From: Cerina sp048266425
GTDB lineage: Bacteria > Bacteroidota > Bacteroidia > Flavobacteriales > Flavobacteriaceae
Direction: 5' to 3'
DNA: 64,000 nucleotides
NCBI GenBank assembly: GCA_048266425.1
Contig: JBLWZN010000003.1
Span: forward strand, 1-64,000
The position numbers and the translations under genes were made by a program. A model generated the notes under the pieces. The model searched no databases, had not been told where the DNA came from, and was given only the letters and a program-made list of their open reading frames with translations. This document shows positions 14,347-23,540 of the stretch, in pieces. Numbering within the stretch: the first letter of the stretch is position 1; every line of letters begins with the position of its first letter.

Positions 14347-16566
14347 ATGCGACCGCTAAAACCAATCAGGAGCTATCGCATAAAACCTATGTTCACTATG
14401 GTGGCCGTCATCAGTACGGCCCTGGGCGCAACAGCGCAGCAATCGCTGCCAAAACAACAATTCGGTGATTCCCTGGAGGGAAGGAAAATCGAGCTCAACG
14501 AGGTATTTGTCTCCGCCGTTCGGGTCACCAAGGAATCTCCGGTCACCTTTTCAAACCTTACAAAAGAGGAAATCGCACCTAGAAACCTGGGCCAGGACAT
14601 TCCAATTTTAATGAATTATATGCCCGCCGTGGTCACCACCTCCGATGCCGGTGCCGGTGTGGGCTATACAGGAATCAGGGTAAGGGGGAGCGATGGTACC
14701 CGGGTAAATGTTACGATCAACGGAATTCCCTACAACGATTCCGAATCCCAAGGCACTTTTTGGGTAAATATGCCAGATTTTGCCTCGTCTACCGAAAGCT
14801 TGCAACTACAACGGGGCGTAGGTACTTCCACCAACGGGGCAGCCGCTTTTGGGGCCAGTCTTAACTTGCTGACCGATGCAATTTCCGATGAAGCTTACGG
14901 ACAGATTTCCTCTTCATTCGGGAGTTTCAATACGCTGCGCAATAATTTAAAATTCAGTACAGGGATGTTGAACGACCATGTGGAATTTTCCGGCCGTTTG
15001 TCACAAATTGGTTCTGATGGCTATATAGACAGGGCCTCATCAAAACTAAAATCCTATTTTTTACAAAGTACCTATAGAAATGATAAAACCCTGATAAAGG
15101 CTTTGTTGTTTGGAGGGCAGGAAAAGACCTATCAGGCTTGGAACGGCGTGGATGCAGAAACATTGGCCAAGGATAGGACCTTCAATTCCGCCGGAATGTA
15201 TACCGACGCAAACGGGGAAATACAATTTTACGATAACGAGATCGACAATTACAAGCAAGATCATTTTCAATTGCATTGGAACCAAAAGATCTCTGAGCAT
15301 TGGGATACCAATTTGGCTTTTCACTACACCCGGGGTCGCGGCTTTTTTGAACAATTCAAGGAGGATGCCGATTTTGCCGATTATGGATTGGAACCCATGG
15401 TGGTAGACGGACAGGATGTGAACACAACCGACCTGATCCGCCGGAAATGGTTGAACAACAATTTTTATGGGACCGTCTTTTCAGCCAATTATACACAGGA
15501 TGGACTAAAGGTAATTCTAGGTGGGGGATGGAACAAATACGAAGGGGAACACTATGGGGAAATTATTTGGGCCCAATATGCCAGTAACAGCAGTATTCGG
15601 GACCGATATTACGATGAGGACGCCAACAAGTCGGACTTTAATGTGTTTACCAAGGCCATTTACGATTTCACCGACCAATGGAAGCTCTTTGGGGACTTGC
15701 AGTACAGACGGGTGGGTTACTATACCTATGGTGACGAGACCGGGTTGGTGGACGATGATTTCAATTTTTTCAACCCAAAAGCTGGGATTACCTATCTTTT
15801 GAACCCCAACAATAGTTTTTACTTCTCCTATGCCCGTGCCAATCGGGAACCCAACAGGGACGATTATGAAAATGGCAGCCCCAAGCCCGAAAAACTCAAT
15901 GATTTTGAACTCGGCTGGCGTTATGTCTCCCCTGCAATGCAGGTGAATAGCAATGTGTACTATATGCGGTACAAGGATCAATTGGTGCTTACGGGGGAAC
16001 TCAATGATGTGGGATCTCCGCAACGTGCCAACGTGGGGGATAGCTACCGCTTGGGTTTGGAAGTGGACGCCAATTTTCACTTTGGAAACCATTTTTTCCT
16101 TCGTCCTAATATTGCCCTCAGTACCAATAAGAATGTCGATTTCCTATTTGAAAAGGATGGGGTGTTGCAAGATCTGGGCAATACCAACATTTCCTTCTCC
16201 CCCGATATTGTCTTTGGAAATATTTTCACTTATAAACCTTTGGAAGACCTACAGATCTCCCTCCTTACCAAGTACGTTGGCAAGCAGTATATGGGGAACA
16301 TAGATTCGGAGGGATCGGTCTTGGATGCCTATACCACGACCGATCTTAATGTACAGTATAGCATTACGACAAATTCCTTTATGAAAAGCATAGTAATCAG
16401 TGGACTGGTCAACAACATTTTCAATGCCCAATATGTCTCCAACGGCTATTTCTACACCTATGATGACGATTACTCCAACCCGGGAACCATTACAACCGTA
16501 GAAGGGGCCGGGTATTATCCCCAGGCTGGGATCAATTTCCTGTTGGGGGCAACGTTTAGTTTTTAG
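14347..16566 (+). CDS. TonB-dependent receptor for thiamine or a related pyrimidine/thiazole
   Basis: Outer-membrane active transporter of 739 residues: a signal peptide ending near ALGATAQ, a TonB box region, a plug domain (about 50-165, with GVGYTGIRVRGSDGTRVNVT and the ESQGTFWVNMP segment) and a 22-strand beta-barrel ending in LLGATFSF. The upstream TPP riboswitch identifies the substrate as thiamine, its phosphates or precursors. I start at ATG 14347, which has GGAG five bases upstream and gives a normal signal peptide; an ATG at 14257 would add 30 basic residues and one at 14389 would shorten the peptide. It probably feeds the PnuC-type/kinase operon at 4.5-7.4 kb. Confidence 0.9.
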   Translation: MRPLKPIRSYRIKPMFTMVAVISTALGATAQQSLPKQQFGDSLEGRKIELNEVFVSAVRVTKESPVTFSNLTKEEIAPRNLGQDIPILMNYMPAVVTTSDAGAGVGYTGIRVRGSDGTRVNVTINGIPYNDSESQGTFWVNMPDFASSTESLQLQRGVGTSTNGAAAFGASLNLLTDAISDEAYGQISSSFGSFNTLRNNLKFSTGMLNDHVEFSGRLSQIGSDGYIDRASSKLKSYFLQSTYRNDKTLIKALLFGGQEKTYQAWNGVDAETLAKDRTFNSAGMYTDANGEIQFYDNEIDNYKQDHFQLHWNQKISEHWDTNLAFHYTRGRGFFEQFKEDADFADYGLEPMVVDGQDVNTTDLIRRKWLNNNFYGTVFSANYTQDGLKVILGGGWNKYEGEHYGEIIWAQYASNSSIRDRYYDEDANKSDFNVFTKAIYDFTDQWKLFGDLQYRRVGYYTYGDETGLVDDDFNFFNPKAGITYLLNPNNSFYFSYARANREPNRDDYENGSPKPEKLNDFELGWRYVSPAMQVNSNVYYMRYKDQLVLTGELNDVGSPQRANVGDSYRLGLEVDANFHFGNHFFLRPNIALSTNKNVDFLFEKDGVLQDLGNTNISFSPDIVFGNIFTYKPLEDLQISLLTKYVGKQYMGNIDSEGSVLDAYTTTDLNVQYSITTNSFMKSIVISGLVNNIFNAQYVSNGYFYTYDDDYSNPGTITTVEGAGYYPQAGINFLLGATFSF

Positions 16567-16595
16567 AGAGGATTTCTGAAAAATGGATTTATCCT

Positions 16596-16690
16596 GGATC
16601 CTCCCCTTTTTGCAAGGGAAGCCAGCCCGACAATCATTCCGGTTCGAACCGAACGGGCGGACTGACGGGGTGCCGAAGGCGGAGGGGTCA
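16596..16690. repeat. dispersed palindromic intergenic element, copy 1
   Basis: GC-rich element in the 493-bp gene-free stretch after the TonB receptor: GATCCTCCCC, TTGCAAGGGAAGCC, then GGTTCGAACC (a 10-bp palindrome), and TGCCGAAGGCGGAGGGGTC. Its two ends are shared with 36631-36706, so this is a dispersed repeat. The remainder of the gap (16691-17059) shows no gene or structured signal I can name. Confidence 0.6.
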
Positions 16691-17059
16691 AATTTGTGAG
16701 TGGTTTAAAATAGGGACAGATAAACCATTGGGAATGGTTATACGTCAAATTTCCGTAAATACCATCGGCTTAACAAAGATCCAGCCAAAAACTGACCCCA
16801 ATCCGTTTTCACTGAAATGAAACTTACGTTTCCTGCAGGATCAGCTCCCCCCCTTGGGAGGAGCTAAGGGTCGACTGGGACAGGGCTTTATAGGCTTAAG
16901 TAAACATTTTTCACAAAAACGGGGATTTGTTGTGCACCATCGGGAATTGCTTGTCCCTTTTTTTATGGGATAAATGGTATCTTAGTTGATGGATTTGGAG
17001 TTGAAGGGAAGGCAGCATTTGCAGAATACAATCCCTATCGAATTTTTAAAACGCAGATT

Positions 17060-17629
17060 ATGGCAAATTCAAGCAGAAGAGAGCTTTCCCAGAAACAGCG
17101 GGAAGAATTGCTCGGCATCCTAAAGATCCGTTTTGAGAAAAATAAACACCGACATAAGGGGTTGGAATGGACCAAGGTACAGGCAAAGCTCGATGCCAAC
17201 CCCCAAAAGCTGTGGTCCCTAGGCGAAATGGAAAATACCGGCGGTGAGCCAGACGTAATAGGGTATGATAAAAATAGGGACGAATATATCTTTTATGACT
17301 GTTCGGCGGAAAGTCCCAAGGGTCGCAGAAGTGTTTGCTACGACCGGGAAGCCCAGGAAGCAAGGAAAGAGCACAAACCGAAATTCAATGCGGTCGATAT
17401 GGCTGCGGCCATGGGTGCCGAGCTTTTGACGGAAGAACAATATCGGGAGTTGCAAAAACTGGGCGAGTTCGATTTAAAAACTTCGAGCTGGGTAAAAACC
17501 CCTCCAGAAATCAGAAAACTTGACGGAGCCTTTTTTTGTGATCGTCGCTACGGCATGGTTTTCCTGTGTCACAATGGAGCTCAATCCTACTATGCCGCCA
17601 GGGGGTTTCGCTGCTGGCTCGTCGTATAA
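17060..17629 (+). CDS. DUF4256 family protein
   Basis: Cytosolic protein of 189 residues matching DUF4256, an uncharacterised bacterial family. Recognisable segments are the helical N-terminus (QREELLGILKIRFEKN), WSLGEMENTGGEPDVIGYDK, the IFYDCSAESPKGRRS-CYDREA core and the closing GFRCWLVV. No signal peptide or membrane segment. Known members stand alone and are not linked to a pathway. It is followed, 52 bp later in the same direction, by an MDR-type reductase, but no shared function is evident. Confidence 0.88.
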   Translation: MANSSRRELSQKQREELLGILKIRFEKNKHRHKGLEWTKVQAKLDANPQKLWSLGEMENTGGEPDVIGYDKNRDEYIFYDCSAESPKGRRSVCYDREAQEARKEHKPKFNAVDMAAAMGAELLTEEQYRELQKLGEFDLKTSSWVKTPPEIRKLDGAFFCDRRYGMVFLCHNGAQSYYAARGFRCWLVV

Positions 17630-17681
17630 ATTCGCTTGGGATGGCAAAATGATTTTAAGAAATTTAAAGTAACTTAATTTT

Positions 17682-18683
17682 ATGAAAGCGTTACAGATCA
17701 AGGGATACGGTGAACTACGGGAAAATATCTTTTTGGGCGGTGTACCAAAACCACAGATCAAGGAAGGCCAGGTGCTGGTCGAAGTCCATGCCGCAAGCGT
17801 AAATCCGGTGGATTATAAGATTGTGCTGGGCAATTTAAAACTGCTGCTCAGGTTAAAACTGCCGGCAGTATTTGGTTATGACTTTGCAGGGATCGTATCC
17901 GAAAAGGGGAACGGTGTTACCCGCTTAAAAATCGGGGATGCTGTTTATGGTAGGGTACCGTCCGAATCCCCAGGCACTTTTTCGGAGTTCGTGACGGTAG
18001 ATGCCGATGTAGTATCGCCAAAACCAAAAAATCTGGATTTTATTGAGGCTTCCAGTATTCCCTTAGTGGGCGTAACTACGGTCCAGGTCTTTAACAAATC
18101 GAACTTAAAAGCGGGAGATAAGGTCCTGATACATGCCGGATCGGGCGGAATCGGCACTTTTGCCATCCAATATGCCAAGGCCAAAGGGGCCTATGTGTAC
18201 ACCACCACCAGTACCCAGAATATGGCGTGGGTAAAAGCACTGGGGGCCGATCGGGTAATCGACTATAAAACGGAGGATTACAAGAAAATTGCAAAGGACC
18301 TGGATGTGGTTTACGATACCTTGGGAGGGCAGTACACCCTGGACGCCTTTGATCTTGTAAAACCAAAAGGCCATATTACGAGCATTGCGGGGGGAATCGA
18401 TGGGGAAACCGTCAAGGCCTTAGGTCTTCCCAAAATTATTCAGTGGATCCTCTTCTTTAAGGGGCGCAAGATCAGAAAACTCGCCAAACAAAAAGGGGTT
18501 CATTACAATTATGTATTGATGGATCCCAACAGGGAACAACTGGAACAGCTTACCGACCTTATCCAACAAGGAACCATTAAACCGGTGTTGGACAAAGTTT
18601 ATGACCTTGCGGACGGGGTCGAGGCCTTGGTGCACCAGCAATCGGGTAGGGCCAAGGGGAAGATTGTGATCAAAATGAGGTAG
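17682..18683 (+). CDS. MDR-family NADPH-dependent quinone/enone oxidoreductase
   Basis: Cytosolic medium-chain dehydrogenase/reductase of 333 residues without structural or catalytic zinc ligands. The N-terminal GroES-like domain has HAASVNPVDYKI (about 33-44) and VFGYDFAGIV; the Rossmann domain has the cofactor motif AGSGGIGTFAIQYAKA (about 151-166), with residues suited to NADPH. This places it with zeta-crystallin/quinone oxidoreductase and alkenal reductases. The physiological substrate is not known. Downstream lies a REP-like palindrome and a transposase remnant. Confidence 0.9.
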   Translation: MKALQIKGYGELRENIFLGGVPKPQIKEGQVLVEVHAASVNPVDYKIVLGNLKLLLRLKLPAVFGYDFAGIVSEKGNGVTRLKIGDAVYGRVPSESPGTFSEFVTVDADVVSPKPKNLDFIEASSIPLVGVTTVQVFNKSNLKAGDKVLIHAGSGGIGTFAIQYAKAKGAYVYTTTSTQNMAWVKALGADRVIDYKTEDYKKIAKDLDVVYDTLGGQYTLDAFDLVKPKGHITSIAGGIDGETVKALGLPKIIQWILFFKGRKIRKLAKQKGVHYNYVLMDPNREQLEQLTDLIQQGTIKPVLDKVYDLADGVEALVHQQSGRAKGKIVIKMR

Positions 18684-18728
18684 TTTTTGGTGTTTTATGC
18701 TTTGGCCGGATTTATAAAACCCAAGCTA

Positions 18729-18749
18729 GCGCGAGCGTCACGCTCGTGC
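18729..18749. repeat. REP-like perfect palindrome
   Basis: A 10-bp stem with one central base (GCGCGAGCGT, C, ACGCTCGTGC, one G-T pair), 34 bp upstream of a RAYT-type transposase remnant. This is the arrangement known for REP sequences and their associated tyrosine transposases. A related GCGCGAGCG sequence occurs near 24746. Confidence 0.6.
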
Positions 18750-18782
18750 CGAATTCGAGTAAGAAGCAATTAAGAGAAGGTA

Positions 18783-19001
18783 ATGAGTAGAAAATATAAG
18801 TTCCGTAACCCATCCGGAGTCTATTTTGTAAGTTTTGCAACGGTTTATTGGATGGATATTTTCACAAGGCAATCCTATTTTACCATTCTTGAAAAAGCGA
18901 TAGATTATTGTAGGGCAGAAAAGGGCATGGAGGTTTTTGCCTACTGTTTTTATGCTGGACCGTCAGAATGTCTTGTCAAGTTAAAGGGAAATCCTTTATA
19001 A
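18783..19001 (+). pseudogene. REP-associated tyrosine transposase (RAYT) remnant
   Basis: The first 58 residues read as a Bacteroidota RAYT/TnpA_REP protein: MSRKYKFRNPSGVYFVSFATVYWMD, FTRQSYFTILEKAIDYCRAEKGMEVFAYCF. At the point where the catalytic MPSHVH (HUH) motif should follow, the frame breaks: one extra T after TACTGTTTT shifts the sequence and the rest is unrecognisable. An intact family member is about 150-190 residues, so the HUH motif and the C-terminal tyrosine are missing. It has lost activity. The 320 bp from here to the acetyltransferase show no convincing gene. Confidence 0.75.
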
Positions 19002-19321
19002 AGTTAAAGAAACATCGTTTACACCAATAAGTCTATCGCTATGACAAGAATATTCACAACCTAATTTGTAATCTTCTCCATGACCTTGTACCCTCAGTCG
19101 GACCAAATTATCGGGGAATATTTTGTTGTATTTGGAAACGCAAACACAAAATTGAGTATAGGTTAAATCCTGATTCGGACGGAACATTTAATTTTCACTC
19201 TTACACCAATAATCCAAATGGGATTCCAACCATTGTCCATTAATACGGAAAAGACCTGCGAACGTTTTCCACGACGGGATCATAAATGCCGATACGGTGT
19301 CAAATTTTTAAAAAAGCAATC

Positions 19322-19894
19322 GTGACAGAAAAAGAGAAAATGTTGGCTGGAGAATATTATGATTCCAGGGATTCGGAATTGATAAAACTATACCACAAAG
19401 CCAGAAAACTATTAAAAGAATACAATCATCTCGATTCAGAATTAATCCAGGAACGTGAACTGATTTTAAACGAACTTTTTGAATTTAAAGGTTCGGGCGT
19501 TTGGATCGAGACCCCATTTTTCTGTGATTATGGGGAAAATATTTCAATCGGGGAAAACACATTTGTAAACACGAATTGCATGTTCTTGGACAATAACAAA
19601 ATAATAATCGGTAAAAATGGATTGATTGCACCTTATGTACAAATATATACCGCAAACCACCCCTTAAAGGCATCGGACAGAATAATTGTAGGAGACAAAA
19701 CCCGTTATCTAACTTCAACCAAACCAGTTAAAATTGGCGACAATGTATGGATCGGCGGAAATTCTGTGATTTTTCCGGGCGTAACGATTGGAAGTAATGT
19801 AACCATTGGAGCGGGAAGTGTAGTCACTAAAAATATTCCTGACAATGTTTTGGCATTCGGAAATCCTTGCGTAGTAAAAAGGAAATTAATATAG
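19322..19894 (+). CDS. maltose O-acetyltransferase-type hexapeptide-repeat acetyltransferase
   Basis: Cytosolic left-handed beta-helix acetyltransferase of 190 residues, probably acetylating a sugar or thiogalactoside from acetyl-CoA. The N-terminal Mac domain reads TEKEKMLAGEYYDSRDSELI, followed by hexapeptide repeats (about 60-180) with FCDYGENISIGENTFVN, the catalytic-loop His in YTANHPLKA and VWIGGNSVIFPGVTIG. The start is best placed at GTG 19322, where homology begins; 12 more codons to an ATG at 19286 lack support. Base composition is more AT-rich than its neighbours and it sits next to a decayed transposase, so horizontal acquisition is possible. Confidence 0.85.
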   Translation: MTEKEKMLAGEYYDSRDSELIKLYHKARKLLKEYNHLDSELIQERELILNELFEFKGSGVWIETPFFCDYGENISIGENTFVNTNCMFLDNNKIIIGKNGLIAPYVQIYTANHPLKASDRIIVGDKTRYLTSTKPVKIGDNVWIGGNSVIFPGVTIGSNVTIGAGSVVTKNIPDNVLAFGNPCVVKRKLI

Positions 19895-20081
19895 AAACAT
19901 GTAGGACCAATATACGGCTAAAATTACGATGGCTTCAACAACGTTCTAATTCGCTCGGCATTGCTAATATTAGCACCGTTCCGAAAATTAGTGCATGAAA
20001 ACCTCAATCAGTCAGCTTTCAAGTCCGTTGTTCCTATTAAAGCTTTATGCCTCAACATATATTAAAAGGAAATCAAAAAAA

Positions 20082-20909
20082 ATGAACGAACCGATCGTGA
20101 GCTCCGAATGGGTCGACCGTAATCTAAACGACCCAGATTTGATACTATTGGATGCCAGCCAAGCAAGTAATACGTCGGGGATTTTACCGGAGTTGGACCA
20201 GCTTCAAATTAAAGGGTCGAGAAGCTTTGACCTAAAAGGGGATTTCAGTCTAAAAACTACAAGTCTTCCCAATATGCTCCCGAGCCCCGAGCAGTTTGAG
20301 CAGGCATGTAGAAATATTGGGATCAATAAGTCCAGTAAATTAGTAGTTTACGACAATCTCGGAATTTACTTTAGTCCAAGGGTCTGGTGGATGTTCAGAA
20401 CAATGGGACACCAACAAATAGCTGTCCTTAACGGGGGACTGCCAGATTGGATCAGCAAAAATTTTAGTACGGAACCCAAAAAAGTAAACGAATATCCCCC
20501 TGGCGATTTTTGTGCTTCGTTCCGCGAAGATTTGGTTAAGGATTTTGAATTTATTAAAGGAAATATTTGGAAACAGGATTATTTGTTAATCGATGCCCGG
20601 CCTGCAAACCGCTTTGACGGAATCGCTCCAGAGCCTAGAAAGGGGCTGCGCAGTGGAAGTATTCCAAATTCGATTAACATTCCTTTTGATACCGTTCTCG
20701 AGCAAGGAAAATTCAAGAGCGAACAAGAGCTCATCAGAATATTTGACGATTTGCAAATAGGTAATCGCCCATTGATTTTTAGTTGTGGTTCCGGGGTTAC
20801 GGCCTGTATAGTCTTGCTTGCATGCGAATTAATTTTGGATAACGACAAATCGGTTTATGATGGCTCCTGGACAGAATGGGCAACAAGAACCCAGAATACA
20901 TACTTATAA
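20082..20909 (+). CDS. 3-mercaptopyruvate/thiosulfate sulfurtransferase (two rhodanese domains)
   Basis: Sulfurtransferase of 275 residues with tandem rhodanese domains. The first, inactive domain (about 5-125) has VVYDNLGIYFSPRVWWMFRTMGH and VLNGGLPDW; the second (about 150-275) carries the active-site loop CGSGVTA near residue 238, the form typical of mercaptopyruvate sulfurtransferases. I start at MNEPIVSSEWVD (20082); the frame extends 29 residues upstream, a hydrophobic stretch that could act as a leader, so export cannot be fully excluded. The C-terminal SWTEWA segment is conserved in the family. Cytosolic sulfur handling is the likely role. Confidence 0.88.
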   Translation: MNEPIVSSEWVDRNLNDPDLILLDASQASNTSGILPELDQLQIKGSRSFDLKGDFSLKTTSLPNMLPSPEQFEQACRNIGINKSSKLVVYDNLGIYFSPRVWWMFRTMGHQQIAVLNGGLPDWISKNFSTEPKKVNEYPPGDFCASFREDLVKDFEFIKGNIWKQDYLLIDARPANRFDGIAPEPRKGLRSGSIPNSINIPFDTVLEQGKFKSEQELIRIFDDLQIGNRPLIFSCGSGVTACIVLLACELILDNDKSVYDGSWTEWATRTQNTYL

Positions 20910-21025
20910 AAAATTTGAAAAAAGAGCATACGTTTGCACAATCGGGCTTTTTTGGATAACATAGCCCTTTTTTATCCCTTAATTACGATGAGGGCTACAT
21001 ATTTAAGGCTTCCAATAGTTTCAAA

Positions 21026-21688
21026 ATGACAAGACCAGCGTTATTAATATCCGTATTTTTAATTTCTTATGGGATTAGTGCACAAGAGCTTATGAAGAAG
21101 ATTCGGTTGAAAGAGGGGGAGGTCAAGGAAATAGTTTACAGCGATCTGAATATTAGCACCTTGCTTCAAGTGTACAATGCGCAATCCGCGGACCATTTAG
21201 TTGGTGATATTTATCTTAGGGTTGATAATGATGGCGAACCAATAACAGATTTTTACATAGATAATGACGTTTCAACTACTGAATACCACACTAGGGTATA
21301 TAAGAATTACTTTTTGACTTTTTTGATTGAAAACAACAACAAATACCTGGTTATAGAACAAGCGAATTTTGGAAAAGCATTTGCACTTTCTAGTAATGGG
21401 AGTGCTATTGTAGGAGATAAAGATGATTTGGTAGAATTGGAAATTACTGATTTTGTCCTAGAAACGGGATATGATGCGCCTCCCAGCGAAAGTAACAGGA
21501 ACTATTTCAGCAATGTAAATTATTCCCTAAAAGTGAAAACAGGTGATGTTGTTAAAAATTTTAGTTTTTACAGTTCCGGGATAAAGGATAATTTTATTGT
21601 TAACTTAGACCATTTCAGTATCCTAATTTTATCTGACAAATATGAAGATTCGTCCGCTCTAATTGAGATGGTTGTCAACAAAAAATAG
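21026..21688 (+). CDS. exported protein of unknown function
   Basis: I do not recognise this 220-residue protein. It has a clear signal peptide (MTRPALLISVFLISYGISAQ) and a mature part rich in Asp, Asn, Tyr and alternating hydrophobic residues, suggesting an all-beta fold. There are no cysteines, no C-terminal sorting domain and no transmembrane segment after the signal. The 117 bp before it hold no gene and the next gene, 132 bp on, encodes an unrelated lipoprotein peptidase. Codon use is AT-rich compared with neighbours. The coding call rests on length, signal peptide and reading-frame integrity. Confidence 0.7.
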   Translation: MTRPALLISVFLISYGISAQELMKKIRLKEGEVKEIVYSDLNISTLLQVYNAQSADHLVGDIYLRVDNDGEPITDFYIDNDVSTTEYHTRVYKNYFLTFLIENNNKYLVIEQANFGKAFALSSNGSAIVGDKDDLVELEITDFVLETGYDAPPSESNRNYFSNVNYSLKVKTGDVVKNFSFYSSGIKDNFIVNLDHFSILILSDKYEDSSALIEMVVNKK

Positions 21689-21820
21689 AGGGTCAACACC
21701 ACACTCTGGCTACCGGTTAAATCGGTCAGGGGTGCTATATTTGTCTTAGCAGGAACTTTGTAGTAAATTAAACCGGTTCATTGACTAACCCTGAAATTCA
21801 ACTTCAAAATAACGATTCCC

Positions 21821-23461
21821 ATGAAAAAAATAATGGCATTGCTTTTGGTAACTTTCGCTCTTTATTCCTGCAAGGAAGAAAAAAAAGAACAACCTGTACC
21901 TAAAGAAACGACCCAAACCGAAATGCAAAAAAATTTAAGTAAATATGTTACGGTAAAGTTGACGGCAGACGTTGGCAAATTGACCGCGAATGAACGTAAA
22001 ATGATCCCCGTTCTTATTGAGGCGGCCGACAAAATGAACGACTTGTTTTGGTATGAGGCCTATGGGGACAAAAACCAATTGTTGAACTCCATAACCGATC
22101 CGGATACCAAAGCATTTGTGAACATCAATTACGGGCCTTGGGGAAGATTGAACGGAAACGCCCCTTTTGTGGAGGGCGTTGGTCCAAAGCCTCTAGGAGC
22201 CAATTTCTATCCTAAGGATATGACAAAGGAAGAATTTGAAGGAGCAACAATGGTCGACAAATTCAGCAGCTACAATTTTGTGCGCCGCGATGGGGATGGA
22301 AAGTTATATACCATTCCTTATCACAAGCAATTTGAAAAGGAGGTTAGGGAAGTGGCGGATTTATTGTTGGAAGCATCCAAATTGGCAGACGATGCCGGCC
22401 TAAGGAGATATTTGGAATTACGGGCCCAAGCACTTTTGGAAGATAAATACCAACCAAGCGATTTGGCTTGGATGGACATGAAAACCAACACCCTTGATAT
22501 TGTTATCGGGCCGATTGAAACCTACGAAGACGCCTTATTTGGCAATAAAGCGGCCCACGAAGGTTATGTCTTGATTAAGGATATGGAATGGAGCGAGCGG
22601 TTGGCCCGTTTTAGTGCGTATTTGCCGGAATTACAGGTTGGACTTCCGGTTGATGAAGCCTACAAAAAGGAAACCCCAGGTACGGATAGCGATCTAAATG
22701 CCTATGATGTGGTGTATTATGCGGGGGATTGCAACGCAGGAAGCAAAACGATTGCGATCAATCTTCCCAATGATGAGGAAGTTCAATTACAAAAAGGAAC
22801 ACGGCGTCTTCAATTGAAAAATGCCATGCGTGCCAAATTTGATAAAATTATGGTGCCGATCGCCGATGTGTTGATTGATGAAAGTCAACAAAAACACATT
22901 ACATTTGATGCTTTCTTTGCCAACACCATGTTTCATGAGGTCGCACACGGTTTGGGAATAAAAAATACGATCAATGGCAAGGGAACGGTCAGAACAGCAC
23001 TTAAGGAACATGCAAGTGCCCTGGAAGAGGGCAAGGCCGATATACTTGGCTTATATATGATTCAGCAATTGCATGCCAAAGAGGAATTGCAGGAAGATTT
23101 AAAGGATAATATGGTCACATTTATGGCCGGTATTTTTCGCTCTGTCCGCTTTGGGGCCTCCTCCGCCCATGGAAAGGCCAACATGATCCGATTTAATTTC
23201 TTTAAGGAAAAAGGTGCTTTCACCAGAAACGAAAATGGAACTTACAAGGTAGATTTCGATAAAATGATTGTGGCAATGAAAGACCTGTCCAATCTTATTT
23301 TAACACTTCAGGGCAATGGCGATTATGATGGTGTTGCCAAGTTGGTTGCCGATAAGGGAACTATTTCCGATGAACTACAGGCCGATTTAAATCGCTTGAG
23401 CGACGCTAATATTCCTGTGGATGTTATTTTTGAGCAGGGAACAGCTGTATTGGGATTGTGA
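21821..23461 (+). CDS. lipoprotein metallopeptidase of the M49 (dipeptidyl-peptidase III-like) group
   Basis: Lipoprotein of 546 residues: signal sequence with lipobox ALYSC (Cys at about 17), so it should be anchored in a membrane. The zinc site is FHEVAHGLG (about 368-376) with the second ligand region LEEGKADILGLYMI about 50 residues on. Overall order, including the GDCNAGSKTIAINLPND segment, resembles the Bacteroidota M49-like hydrolases, some of which are misannotated as dihydrofolate reductase. Classical DPP III has HExxGH with six residues; here the motif is the five-residue HExxH. It probably cleaves small peptides in the periplasm. Peptidase activity is inferred. Confidence 0.8.
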   Translation: MKKIMALLLVTFALYSCKEEKKEQPVPKETTQTEMQKNLSKYVTVKLTADVGKLTANERKMIPVLIEAADKMNDLFWYEAYGDKNQLLNSITDPDTKAFVNINYGPWGRLNGNAPFVEGVGPKPLGANFYPKDMTKEEFEGATMVDKFSSYNFVRRDGDGKLYTIPYHKQFEKEVREVADLLLEASKLADDAGLRRYLELRAQALLEDKYQPSDLAWMDMKTNTLDIVIGPIETYEDALFGNKAAHEGYVLIKDMEWSERLARFSAYLPELQVGLPVDEAYKKETPGTDSDLNAYDVVYYAGDCNAGSKTIAINLPNDEEVQLQKGTRRLQLKNAMRAKFDKIMVPIADVLIDESQQKHITFDAFFANTMFHEVAHGLGIKNTINGKGTVRTALKEHASALEEGKADILGLYMIQQLHAKEELQEDLKDNMVTFMAGIFRSVRFGASSAHGKANMIRFNFFKEKGAFTRNENGTYKVDFDKMIVAMKDLSNLILTLQGNGDYDGVAKLVADKGTISDELQADLNRLSDANIPVDVIFEQGTAVLGL

Positions 23462-23540
23462 CCAAATACCGTATTGGTGCGCCAAGTGCCTATGCATTCC
23501 GATAAACACAAATGGGTTCATAAAATATCATGTATAAAAC

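Noticed and set aside
16640..16655. GGTTCGAACC taken for the T-arm of a tRNA
   Set aside because: No acceptor, D or anticodon arms fit around it; it is the palindromic centre of a repeat element.
18996..19187. 63-codon minus-strand frame between the RAYT remnant and the acetyltransferase
   Set aside because: Plausible composition but no family recognised, no start context, and surrounding frames are broken; at most a remnant.
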